Shown piece after piece: positions 8,019 through 15,822 of a stretch of DNA of 64,000 nt. The stretch spans positions 1 through 64,000 of the forward strand of contig NZ_PQSU01000025.1 of assembly GCF_002920615.1 (NCBI RefSeq), written 5' to 3'. The number at the start of each line of letters is the position of its first letter. Within the stretch, counting starts at the first letter, position 1. The DNA is from Streptomyces sp. Ru62 (GTDB taxonomy: Bacteria; Actinomycetota; Actinomycetes; Streptomycetales; Streptomycetaceae). The notes under the pieces are model-generated. The model was given only the letters and a program-made list of their open reading frames with translations. It had not been told where the DNA came from and did no database searches. The translations under genes were made by a program, and so were the position numbers.

Positions 8019-9140
8019 TCAGGGCCTGGCGTCGAGGGGATCGGCGTCCAGGGCGGCCAGGCCCGTCCGGTCGGGGACGCGGCCCAGGACCCGGTCGGTG
8101 AGGGTGCGGGCGATCAGCGGCGCGAACTTGAAGGACGAACCGCCGCACGCGGCGTAGGCGTGGGCCGGGCCGCCGAGGGAGACCACGAGGGGGCCACCGG
8201 TCTCGGCGTGCGACAGGTAGTAGCAGTCCTTGGTGCCGAGCACCCAGGCCGGTCCGAAGCCCGGCAGCAGGTCGCCGAACTCCGTCGTCAGCTCCTGCCG
8301 CCACCGCTCGGGCGTGACGTGGTCGGTGAGGTCGTCCACCTGGCGGCAGACGGCGGCCGAGCTGAGCTTGAGCGCCGTACCGGCCACCGGTGGGATCAGC
8401 CAGGCCCCGCGCCGGGTGCCCAGGGCGGGGACGGCCGGGGTGGCGGCCCACGCCTCGGCCGCCGCGCTGGGCACCCGGCAGTAGAGCAACGACTGCCGGT
8501 ACAGGGCGAGCGACTTCGCCACCCGCTCGGGCAGCAGACGGCGCGCCCAGGGCCCCACGGCGACCACCACACCGTCACCGTCCAGTGCCTGCCCGTCGGC
8601 GAGCGTGACCCGTCCGCGTTCCCCGTCCACCGCGACCGCCGGCCGGTGTTCGAGCAGGCTGACGCCCGGCTGCCACTTCAGCCAGCCGACGCAGGCGGAG
8701 AGCACCCGTTCGGCGAGCAGCACTCCGGCGTCGTCCTCCAGGACCGCGCCGGCGGCACCGCCGAGGGAGAGGTGCGGGTAGCGGTCGGCGAGCGCGCCCG
8801 CCGTGAGCGTGTGCGCGCGCCCCCCGGCGTCGGCCAGCAGCACCGTGCCCGCGTCCGCCGCCGCGGGCGGGAGCACGGTGAGCGCGCCGACCCGCTCGTA
8901 GAAGCGGGTGGCGAACAGCTCCTCCAGTTCCAGCCAGCGACGGTGCGCGCGCAGCGCGGCCGCGGTGGTGGGCGGATCGTCCGGGTGCAGGGCCCGGATG
9001 ATCCGGTGCTGGTCGAAAGAGGTGGCCCGGCTGTACGGGATGGGCCCCTGGTCGACCACCGTGACCCGGTGTCCGTCCAGGGCGCATTCCACGGCGGTCA
9101 GCAGGGCGATCACCCCGCCGCCGACGACGGTGACACGCAT
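8019..9140 (-). CDS. DAO-family FAD oxidoreductase, probable hydrazinoacetate-releasing enzyme
   Basis: 373 residues, D-amino-acid-oxidase (DAO) family. The N-terminal dinucleotide-binding strand reads RVTVVGGGVIALLTAVECALDG (a GxGxxA variant), followed by VTVVDQG and the second FAD segment DGVVVAVGPWARRL; the C-terminus has the family loop YAACGGSSFKFAPLIA. No signal peptide. In the characterised s56-p1 pathway a similar FAD enzyme oxidises the lysine-glycine hydrazine adduct and releases hydrazinoacetic acid; position directly after cupin and MetRS-like genes supports the same role here. It could instead oxidise another amine of the pathway. It lies 40 bases behind the MetRS-like gene. Confidence 0.8.
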   Translation of the reverse strand: MRVTVVGGGVIALLTAVECALDGHRVTVVDQGPIPYSRATSFDQHRIIRALHPDDPPTTAAALRAHRRWLELEELFATRFYERVGALTVLPPAAADAGTVLLADAGGRAHTLTAGALADRYPHLSLGGAAGAVLEDDAGVLLAERVLSACVGWLKWQPGVSLLEHRPAVAVDGERGRVTLADGQALDGDGVVVAVGPWARRLLPERVAKSLALYRQSLLYCRVPSAAAEAWAATPAVPALGTRRGAWLIPPVAGTALKLSSAAVCRQVDDLTDHVTPERWRQELTTEFGDLLPGFGPAWVLGTKDCYYLSHAETGGPLVVSLGGPAHAYAACGGSSFKFAPLIARTLTDRVLGRVPDRTGLAALDADPLDARP

Positions 9141-9180
9141 CGGGCACCTCCCTTCCTTCTCTCGGTCGTCCGGCGGTCGC

Positions 9181-10809
9181 TCAGGTCTCGGCGGTGGTGC
9201 GGCCGAGCGCCGGAACGGTGAACGGCGTGGTCGTCCGCTCGTCGGGAGCGACGGCGAACGTGCCGTCGAAGCCGCCCTCGGCCCGCGCCCGTTCGGCGAG
9301 GTCGATGAGGATCGGCGAGGCCGCGGCGATCAGGGTGCGCAGCTCGGCGAAGAGATCGCCCAGTTCGGCCGCGGACGCGGTGTGGTCGGCCGGGACCGGC
9401 CCGGCCGACAGGGCCTCGGCCCGGTCCAGGAGCCGCTCGGTGTGCAGCGGGATCAGGTCGGCGGTGCGGCTGAGGCTGTAGCCGGTGAGCCGGTAGCCGG
9501 CCTCGAACCGCTCGGCCATCGCCGCCCGGCGCGCGTTCGCCTCCGGTGACACCGGCAGCTCGTGGCCCGCGAGGCCCAGTTCGGCGACCGCCTTGCCGAG
9601 CAGGGCGCCCAGCCGGTTCCACGGGTCGACCAGCCGCTCGCCGGTGATCTTCTCCAGGGCGGCCCGGGAGAAGTTGGTGCGGGCGTGCTCCGGGGCGGTG
9701 AGCGCGAGGTGGAAGCGGACGAGGTCGCGGGGGACCTCGCGCACCAGGTCACGCGTCCACACCACGTGACCCTTGCTGGTGGAGAACTTCTCGTTCTCCA
9801 GCTCGTAGAACTCGTTGCTGACGATCGCGTCCGGGAGCACGTAACGGCCCTCGTGGGCGAGCAGCAGGGCCAGGTGGGTCAGGCCCCAGAAGTAGGCGTT
9901 GTCGAAGCCGAGGAAGTAGACCAGCCGGATGCCGTTCTCCGCGAGCCACAGCTCGTCGTCGCTCGCGGGCCGCTCGCCGTGCGCGCGCTGGGCCACGGCC
10001 GTGCAGTACATCGAGGCCGGCATGCCCTCGGCCCAGGCGTTGACGACCTGGCCCGGCGTCTCCGGGAACGGCGCCGGAATCCCCCACCCCGTGGGATAGG
10101 TGATGGGGAAGTCCGGCAGCGGGCGGGCCAGCAGCTCGCGCATCAGCTGCACGATGTGCGGGCGCCAGGTGGACTCCTTGGCCCGGTGGTAGGCGGTCAG
10201 CTGCTCGCGGTACTCCTCCAGCGGCAGGACCAGGATCTGCGTCTCCCGGTGGGTCACCTCGGCCGTGGGGTCGACGGTGGAGCGCGGGTCGGTCAGCTCG
10301 GCGAAGTTGTTGGGGTGCCCGCAGCTCTCGCACAGGCCGCCCCGGCTGACCGCCAGGCACACCGGGCACCCGCCACTGACCAGGCCCTCCATCAGGAACT
10401 CGCCGGTCGCCTCGACGTACGGCAGCTTCACCGTGCGCAGCCGGAACCTGCCGGCGTCGTGCAGCCGGGTGAGGAAGTCCAGCGTCATCGCGCGGTAACC
10501 CTCGTCGAAGGGGGCGAACCCGTCGACGGAGACGCCCATCAGGCCGAGCGTCTCCCGGATCTCCTGCCAGCTCTTCGCGGCGAGGGCGTCCGGGGTGGTG
10601 CCCAGCTTGGCGGCGCTGGAGACGACGTACGTCTGGCTGTCGTCCGTGCCCGTCGTGTAGAGCACCGGCCGGCCGGTGGCCCGCAGGTAGCGGGCGTGCA
10701 CGTCGGCCGCCATGTACGGGCCCGCGATGTGGCCGACGTGCAGGTCGCCGTTGGGGGTGGGGGGCGGGCCGATGACGACCGTGCGCCGCTGTTCCGTCCG
10801 CTGGTCCAT
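9181..10809 (-). CDS. methionyl-tRNA synthetase-like protein, MetRS half of a split hydrazine synthetase
   Basis: 542 residues with the whole class I MetRS layout: HVGH signature at residues 24-27, a zinc knuckle C148-P-V-C151 / C160-E-S-C163, a degenerate KMSKS loop reading KFSTSK at 341-346, and a helical C-terminal domain. A housekeeping MetRS would not sit inside a biosynthetic operon, and the loop lysine pattern is altered. In characterised hydrazine synthetases a MetRS-like domain fused behind a cupin activates an amino acid (glycine for hydrazinoacetate) with ATP, then couples it to N6-hydroxylysine. Here it is a separate gene starting 3 bases after the cupin stop, so the two are likely translated as partners. 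Amino-acid specificity cannot be read by eye. Confidence 0.85.
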   Translation of the reverse strand: MDQRTEQRRTVVIGPPPTPNGDLHVGHIAGPYMAADVHARYLRATGRPVLYTTGTDDSQTYVVSSAAKLGTTPDALAAKSWQEIRETLGLMGVSVDGFAPFDEGYRAMTLDFLTRLHDAGRFRLRTVKLPYVEATGEFLMEGLVSGGCPVCLAVSRGGLCESCGHPNNFAELTDPRSTVDPTAEVTHRETQILVLPLEEYREQLTAYHRAKESTWRPHIVQLMRELLARPLPDFPITYPTGWGIPAPFPETPGQVVNAWAEGMPASMYCTAVAQRAHGERPASDDELWLAENGIRLVYFLGFDNAYFWGLTHLALLLAHEGRYVLPDAIVSNEFYELENEKFSTSKGHVVWTRDLVREVPRDLVRFHLALTAPEHARTNFSRAALEKITGERLVDPWNRLGALLGKAVAELGLAGHELPVSPEANARRAAMAERFEAGYRLTGYSLSRTADLIPLHTERLLDRAEALSAGPVPADHTASAAELGDLFAELRTLIAAASPILIDLAERARAEGGFDGTFAVAPDERTTTPFTVPALGRTTAET

Positions 10810-10812
10810 GGC

Positions 10813-11178
10813 TCAGGCCTCCCGGGCGTGGCGGTCGGTGAAGCGGCCGGCCATCTCGGCGTCCCACCAGACGCTGTACATCTCGAAGTCGGCGTCGGAG
10901 TCGTTGACGACGCGGTGCTCGTGGTGCGGCGGGAAGTGGACGATGTCGCCGGCGGTGAACGGCACGCGCTCGCCGTCGGCCTCCAGGAACGCCTCGCCGC
11001 GCAGGGCGATGAAGATCTCGTACTCGTGGTGGGCGTGCGCGGTGGACGCGGTGCCGGGGCGGATGACGCACCAGGAGCCCTCGAAGGGGGCGTTGAGCTG
11101 GGGCCAGGGCAGCAGACGCTGGGCGTCGAGGCCGTTCTCGTGGGTGAGGCCGGCGCGGTCGAGGTGCTTGATGAGCAT
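10813..11178 (-). CDS. cupin-fold protein, cupin half of a split hydrazine synthetase
   Basis: 121 residues forming one conserved-cupin domain. Motif 1 is HAHHEYEIFIALRG (metal ligands His48, His50, Glu54) and motif 2 is GDIVHFPPHHEHRVVN (His85/His88), so a mononuclear metal site is expected. In fused hydrazine synthetases the cupin precedes the MetRS-like part and rearranges the ester-linked hydroxylysine/glycine intermediate to form the N-N bond. The same order is kept here but as two genes separated by 3 bases. The start is ATG 11178; the upstream hydroxylase gene ends 34 bases away. An ordinary regulatory or isomerase cupin is the alternative, made unlikely by the context. Confidence 0.85.
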   Translation of the reverse strand: MLIKHLDRAGLTHENGLDAQRLLPWPQLNAPFEGSWCVIRPGTASTAHAHHEYEIFIALRGEAFLEADGERVPFTAGDIVHFPPHHEHRVVNDSDADFEMYSVWWDAEMAGRFTDRHAREA

Positions 11179-11212
11179 GTCCGTCTCTCTGCTGGATGGG
11201 AAGCGGCGGTGG

Positions 11213-12511
11213 TCAGGCCGCGGCGAGGGCGGGCTCACGGTCGCCGGCCGGTTGGCCGGCGCGGTGCGCGAGGATGTCCTCGGTGATCTCCGCGGAGCGT
11301 GCGGCGAGGACGCTGAGCAGAGAGTCCGCGATGCCGTGGGTGGCCTCGTTGACGCCCTGGAGGTAGCAGGCGGCTGAGCCCTGGCGGCCCGTCTCCAGGC
11401 GGTAGTTGCGGGTGACGGCGATCTGGTCGAGGCCGAGCGCGCCACCGAGCTCGCGGACCATGCGGGGCATGTCGCGGACGAACCCGGTGCCGAGCAGCAG
11501 CAGGTCGCAGCGGAGCTCGCGGGTGGTGGAGGTGCGGCGGTCGGTGAGCGTCAGGACGATGTCGTCGCCGTCGGTCGCGGCGCCGGTGATGTCGGTCATG
11601 GTGATCATGCCCAGGCGGTCCGAGCCGGTGCGCCGGTCCTGGTAGAACTGCCGGTAGAGCGAGTCGAGGGTGGCCGGGGCCAGACCGCCGTAGTTGGAGC
11701 GGTGCATCTCGGCCAGCAGCTGGCGGCGGGCCTCGGGCTCGGCGCCGTAGAACTCGTCGACGAACGACGAGTAGAACAGCTCGTTGGTGAACTTGCTGCT
11801 CTCGTAGCCGTTCAGCCCGATCGAGCGCATGATCATCGTCGGCCGGCAGCCGGGCAGGTCCCGCAGGGCCGCGCCGAACAGCTCGGCCGCGCTCTGCGCC
11901 CCGCCCACCACCGCGACCCGGGCCGGCCGGTCCGTCGGCACGTCACCGATGCGCCGGGTGTACTCGGTGGAGTGGATGACCCGCTCGGCCGGAAGTCCTT
12001 CGAACACGGCGGGCACGTGCGCGTCCCGTCCGGCGCCGATCACCAGGTAGCGGCAGCCGATGGTCTCGCCGTCCGCGAACCCGACGGTCCAGCCGTCGAG
12101 TTCGCCGTCCGCGCCGTGCACGGGCGTGACCGAGGTGACGGCACGGCCGTACTCCACCTGCGTCCGCTCCAGCGAGTCCGCCACCCACTGGAGGTACTCG
12201 GATATCTCGCTGCGGTACGGCACGAAGCTGCCGAGGTTGACGAACGCGTCGAGCCGGCCGCGGGCGTGCAGGAAGCTGAGGAACGAGAACTCGCTGCGCG
12301 GGTTGCGCATGGTGACCAGGTCCTTGAGGAAGGAGACCTGGCTGAGGGCGTCGGGGAGCAGCATGCCCCGCTGCCATACGACGTTCTCCTCGCGCTCGAC
12401 GACGAGGGCCTGGTCCGCGAGGTCGGGGGCCAGTTCCTCCAGCGCGACCGCGAGGGCGAGGTTCGCCGGACCCGCGCCGACGGCGAGCAGTTCGACTGTG
12501 CGGTGTGCCAT
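11213..12511 (-). CDS. L-lysine N6-monooxygenase (SidA/IucD/PvdA family)
   Basis: 432 residues of the flavin N-hydroxylating monooxygenase family. The FAD site is VGAGPANLALA (residues 11-21), the NADPH site VVGGAQSAAELFGAAL, and the C-terminal family strand LLLGTGF is present, with the substrate-side segment LPDALSQVSFLKDLVTMRNP near the N-terminus. It should convert lysine (or ornithine) with NADPH and O2 to the N6-hydroxy amino acid. No siderophore synthetase is nearby, while the hydrazine-forming pair follows directly, so N6-hydroxylysine for N-N bond formation is the likely product. The start ATG 12511 has GAGGAG 6 bases upstream, better than in-frame ATG 12571. Confidence 0.9.
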   Translation of the reverse strand: MAHRTVELLAVGAGPANLALAVALEELAPDLADQALVVEREENVVWQRGMLLPDALSQVSFLKDLVTMRNPRSEFSFLSFLHARGRLDAFVNLGSFVPYRSEISEYLQWVADSLERTQVEYGRAVTSVTPVHGADGELDGWTVGFADGETIGCRYLVIGAGRDAHVPAVFEGLPAERVIHSTEYTRRIGDVPTDRPARVAVVGGAQSAAELFGAALRDLPGCRPTMIMRSIGLNGYESSKFTNELFYSSFVDEFYGAEPEARRQLLAEMHRSNYGGLAPATLDSLYRQFYQDRRTGSDRLGMITMTDITGAATDGDDIVLTLTDRRTSTTRELRCDLLLLGTGFVRDMPRMVRELGGALGLDQIAVTRNYRLETGRQGSAACYLQGVNEATHGIADSLLSVLAARSAEITEDILAHRAGQPAGDREPALAAA

Positions 12512-12556
12512 GTGGTTCTCCTCAAGAGGTGTCGGCGGTCTGGTTCCGGGGGTGGG

Positions 12557-12611
12557 GTGGGCCCGGTTCACGCCGGGCGGTCCCGGGCCGGTGGGCCCGG
12601 TTCACGCCGGG
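12557..12611. repeat. 21-bp direct repeat, period 34
   Basis: Two perfect 21-base copies at 12557-12577 and 12591-12611. The second copy contains the stop codon of the ATP-grasp gene. This looks like a small tandem duplication of the gene end, filling the 90-base gap before the hydroxylase gene. Confidence 0.8.
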
Positions 12612-13861
12612 ACGGGCACGGTCAGCGGCTGCCCGTCGAGGACGACCAGGGCCGCTGCCGCGTCCAGGCGGGCGGTGGTCTGCCCGGGGTCCGCGCCGGC
12701 GACGATGACGTAGGAGTGGCGGGCGAGGTAGCCGTTGGGGGGCAGCCTGAGTTCGGTGCCGGGGCCGGCCATCGCCTCGGCGGCGAGCAGGCCCTCGGCG
12801 GCGGCGGGCGGGGTCACCGAGCGGACCACGCAGTCCTCGGGCGGGTAGCCGAAGCGGATGCCGACCGTGCGGTGCTCGGTGTCGGTGAAGTCGGGGCGCT
12901 GTCCCAGCGCGGCGCGCACGGCGGCGCGGGCCGGGTCGATACCGGTGGCGAGCTGTCCCAGGCGCGGGATGAGGTCGCCGCCGAGCCGCCCGTTGATCTC
13001 GACGATGACCGGACCGCGGGCGGTCAGCTTGACCTCGGTGTGGGTGATGCCGGAGCCGTAGCCGATGGCGCGGTGTGCGGCCCGCAGCATCGCCAGCAGC
13101 TCCGGATCGGTGCGCAGCGGGTCGTCCGCGGCGACGTGGTGGCCGATCTCCTCGAAGTAGGGGAAGAGGCCGACCTGTTTGCGGGCCACGAACATCGGGT
13201 GGTACTCGCCGTCCACGACGGCCGCGTCGACGCTGATCTCGGGACCTTCGAGGTACTCCTCGACCAGCGCACCGCCGCGGTAGGGGACCGCTCCGATCCG
13301 GCTGGACTCGTCGGCGGTGCGGAACGCCCCGGCGACCTCGCCGGCGTCCGCGGCGAGCACGACACCGATGCTGGCGCCCATGCCGCGCGGCTTGACGACG
13401 ACCGGGTAGCCGATCTCCTCCGCCGCCGCGAGCGCCTCCTCCGCGGTGTCCACCCAGGCGTACCGGGGCTGGTCGACACCCGCCTCGCTGAGCAGCCGGC
13501 GGCTGCGGTACTTGTCCCGGCAGCCCTCCACGCCGTCCACGCCCGCACCGGGCAGGCCCAGTGCGTCCGCCACGTGCGCGGTCGTCACGATCAGGGTCTC
13601 GTCCCAGCTCAGTACGCCGCGCACCGGGACGCGCCCCGCCAGTTCCCGGGCGGCCGTGAGCACGGCGTCCCGGTCGGTGAGGTCCACGACCGTGTGCCCG
13701 CTGAGGCAGGGTGTCTGCCAGTCGGGCTCGTCGTCCGTGAACAGCCAGACCGGGTGCGTCGCCGCGGCACCGGCCAGCAGGTACTCGCGGTACTTGCGCA
13801 GCCCGCACCCGATGAGCAGGATCACGCCTTTCGCGCCCTCGCCGGCCCTGTTGTCGTCCAC
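12602..13861 (-). CDS. ATP-grasp ligase, first gene of the leftward operon
   Basis: 419 residues. After ILLIGCGLRKYREYLLAGAA the ATP-grasp core shows IGYPVVVKPRGMGASIGVVLA (ATP-binding lysine, glycine-rich loop), LVEEYLEGPEISVDA, THTEVKLTARGPVIVEINGR with the Glu and Asn metal ligands, and LGGDLIPRL. GTG 13861 is chosen because AGGAGG lies 10 bases upstream; the longer frame to ATG 13945 would begin inside the inverted repeat 13943-13984 that I take as an operator. As first gene of the operon containing hydroxylase, cupin and MetRS-like protein, it is probably a peptide- or hydrazide-forming ligase of the pathway. Substrates are unknown. Confidence 0.85.
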   Translation of the reverse strand: MDDNRAGEGAKGVILLIGCGLRKYREYLLAGAAATHPVWLFTDDEPDWQTPCLSGHTVVDLTDRDAVLTAARELAGRVPVRGVLSWDETLIVTTAHVADALGLPGAGVDGVEGCRDKYRSRRLLSEAGVDQPRYAWVDTAEEALAAAEEIGYPVVVKPRGMGASIGVVLAADAGEVAGAFRTADESSRIGAVPYRGGALVEEYLEGPEISVDAAVVDGEYHPMFVARKQVGLFPYFEEIGHHVAADDPLRTDPELLAMLRAAHRAIGYGSGITHTEVKLTARGPVIVEINGRLGGDLIPRLGQLATGIDPARAAVRAALGQRPDFTDTEHRTVGIRFGYPPEDCVVRSVTPPAAAEGLLAAEAMAGPGTELRLPPNGYLARHSYVIVAGADPGQTTARLDAAAALVVLDGQPLTVPVPA

Positions 13862-13942
13862 GCGCTGATCGCCTCCTGGATTCGAGTGACAGGGCGATTC
13901 CACGGGGTGCGCGGGTTGCCCGGAAGCCATGTCCGGGCGGGA

Positions 13943-13984
13943 CAATCAACCCGGACGCGGCCCGGGTTCACGTCCGGTTGATTG
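13943..13984. promoter_or_regulatory. inverted repeat in the divergent promoter region, candidate cluster operator
   Basis: CAATCAACCCGGACG (13943-13957) and CGTCCGGTTGATTG (13971-13984) are reverse complements except for one extra C, separated by 13 bases. It lies in the only divergent intergenic gap of the cluster, between the ATP-grasp gene (start 13861) and the small gene at 14029. Its AT-containing outer arms stand out from the GC-rich background. One repressor or activator bound here could control both arms. Confidence 0.6.
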
Positions 13985-14028
13985 GCCGTCCGGCACGGCC
14001 CTTCCGGGCAACCGGGCCCGCCTGTTCC

Positions 14029-14370
14029 ATGGCTGACGTGATCGACTACGACGGCAAGCGATTCCGGAAGGTCCTGGCCGACCCGGCCGACGACGCGCCC
14101 ATCGCGCTGTACCGGCAACAGGGTGATCTGGTCTGGGCCGAGTTCACCGGCGGTGACGTACGGCGCGGTTCCCTTGCGGGGACCCGGGACACCGACGGTG
14201 TGATCAGCTTTTCGTACAGCATGGTGCTCGACGACGGCCGGGTGATCTCCGGGCACAGCGTCAACACCCCGGAGGTCCTGGCCGACGGCCGGATACGGCT
14301 GCACGAGCGCTGGGAGCGCTACGGCGCCCACGCCGCGAGCGGCGTCTCCGCCATCGAGGAGGTGCGCTGA
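14029..14370 (+). CDS. small conserved protein of the family often annotated n-acetylglutamate synthase
   Basis: 113 residues. The pattern IDYDGKRFRKV...YRQQGDLVWAEFTGGDVRRGSLAGTRD...VNTPEVLADGRIRLHERWER is a small beta-rich family widespread in Streptomyces and commonly but doubtfully labelled n-acetylglutamate synthase; there is no GNAT acetyl-CoA motif. Lipid- or small-molecule-binding beta-barrel is a structural guess only. No ribosome-binding site precedes ATG 14029 or in-frame GTG 14038, so a short or leaderless transcript is possible. It is the first gene of the rightward arm, 2 bases ahead of the FAD oxidase gene. Confidence 0.7.
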   Translation: MADVIDYDGKRFRKVLADPADDAPIALYRQQGDLVWAEFTGGDVRRGSLAGTRDTDGVISFSYSMVLDDGRVISGHSVNTPEVLADGRIRLHERWERYGAHAASGVSAIEEVR

Positions 14371-14372
14371 CG

Positions 14373-15758
14373 GTGGCCGGTGTCGACTGCTCCGGGCTGG
14401 CCGGCGAGGTGGAGGGGCGCGTCTTCCTGCCGGGCAGCCCCGGCTTCCGCGTCGGCTCGCACCTGTTCAACAGGCGCTACAAGCACCGCACCCCGGCCGC
14501 CGTGCTCACCGCGGCCCACACCGCGGACGTCCAGCGGGCCCTCGTGTGGGCGCGCGAGCAGGGCGTCCCGGTCGTCGCCCGCAACGGCGGCCACAGCTTC
14601 GCCGGTTACTCCGTGGGCGACGGCCTGGTCATCGACCTCAGCCGGCTCACCCAGACCCACGCCGACGGCTCCACCGGCCTGGTCGTCGCGGGCGGCGGGG
14701 CCAAGATCAGCCATGTCTACGACGCGATGCAGCCGTACGAGATGGTCTTCTCCACCGGCACCAGCCCCACCGTCGGCGTCGCGGGCCTGGCGCTCGGCGG
14801 TGGCGCCGCGTTCGCCGCCCGCCGCTACGGCCTGACCGCCGACGCTCTCGTGGAGACCACCGTGGTCCTCGCCGACGGCTCCCTCGCGGTGGCCAACGAG
14901 CGGGAGAACCCCGACCTGTTCTGGGCCTGCAAGGGCGGCGGTGGCGGCAACTTCGGCATCAACGTCTCCCTCACCTTCCAGGCGCATCCCGTCCCGGACG
15001 TCACCACCTTCTACGTCACCTGGAAGTGGGCGGACGCCGCCGCCGTCCTGGAGGCCGGCCAGCAGATGGTGCGGAGGGCGCCGGACGACTTCGCGGCCCG
15101 GCTCGGTGTGTGGACGCACGGCACCGGGCTCGGCGCGATCCGGGACAACGCCGAAGTCACCCTCCAGGGCCAGTACTTCGGCCCGGCGGGCGAGTGCCTG
15201 GAGATCCTGGACCCGGTCCTGACCGCGGCCACCCCGGTGTCCCGGGACGTCGTCGAGCGCACGTTCTGGGAGGCCAACAAGTACATGGTCCACGCCACCT
15301 CCGGGGACCAGTTCGCGCTCCGCTCCAACTACATCCGCGAGCCGCTGTCCGCCGACGGCGTCGGGACCATGCTGTCCTGGGTCGAGCGCTGGCCCGGCAG
15401 CCACAACGCCGACGGCGGCGGGGTCGGACTGTTCTCCTGGGGCGGCGCCATCAACCGGGTGGCCCCGGACGCCACCGCCTTCGTCCACCGGGACACCCTG
15501 TTCCTGGTCTCCATGGACACCTCCTGGACGGACGACGACGGCCCCGACCGGATCGCCGCCAACCTCGGCTGGCTGGACGGGCTGCACGCCGCCATGGCCC
15601 CGCACGTCACCGGGTCCGCCTACCAGAACTTCGTCGACCCCCAGCTCACGAACTGGCGCGAGGCCTACTACGGCGCCAACTACGGGCGCCTGGTCCAGGT
15701 GAAGCAGAAGTACGACCCCGACGGGGTCTTCTCCTTCGACCAGGCCGTCGGCTCCTGA
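14373..15758 (+). CDS. BBE-like FAD-linked oxidase
   Basis: 461 residues: FAD_binding_4 domain (about 40-180) plus C-terminal berberine-bridge segment ending YYGANYGRLVQVKQKYDPDGVF. RNGGHSFAGYS carries His74, the usual 8-alpha FAD attachment residue. The second flavin-linking Cys of bicovalent members aligns with Ser131 in GTSPTVGVAGLALGGG, so only one covalent link is expected. No signal peptide, hence cytoplasmic. The start is GTG 14373; AGGAGG inside the end of the preceding gene is 10 bases away. Family members oxidise alcohols, amines or C-N bonds; here oxidation of a hydrazine to hydrazone or azo is an attractive inference. Confidence 0.85.
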   Translation: MAGVDCSGLAGEVEGRVFLPGSPGFRVGSHLFNRRYKHRTPAAVLTAAHTADVQRALVWAREQGVPVVARNGGHSFAGYSVGDGLVIDLSRLTQTHADGSTGLVVAGGGAKISHVYDAMQPYEMVFSTGTSPTVGVAGLALGGGAAFAARRYGLTADALVETTVVLADGSLAVANERENPDLFWACKGGGGGNFGINVSLTFQAHPVPDVTTFYVTWKWADAAAVLEAGQQMVRRAPDDFAARLGVWTHGTGLGAIRDNAEVTLQGQYFGPAGECLEILDPVLTAATPVSRDVVERTFWEANKYMVHATSGDQFALRSNYIREPLSADGVGTMLSWVERWPGSHNADGGGVGLFSWGGAINRVAPDATAFVHRDTLFLVSMDTSWTDDDGPDRIAANLGWLDGLHAAMAPHVTGSAYQNFVDPQLTNWREAYYGANYGRLVQVKQKYDPDGVFSFDQAVGS

Positions 15759-15822
15759 CCCGGCCCGCTCCGGGCTGCCGAAGGCCCGGGAGGGTCCCTC
15801 TCCCCCCTACGAAGGTGAAGCG

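Noticed and set aside
9181..10809. Housekeeping methionyl-tRNA synthetase
   Set aside because: It sits in a biosynthetic operon directly behind a cupin gene and has a degenerate KMSKS loop.
12602..13945. Longer start (ATG 13945 or 13930) for the ATP-grasp gene
   Set aside because: ATG 13945 lies inside the 13943-13984 inverted repeat, and neither start has a good ribosome-binding site; GTG 13861 follows AGGAGG.
14029..14370. N-acetylglutamate synthase
   Set aside because: The common annotation for this family is not backed by a GNAT acetyl-CoA motif; the length and beta-rich pattern do not fit the enzyme.
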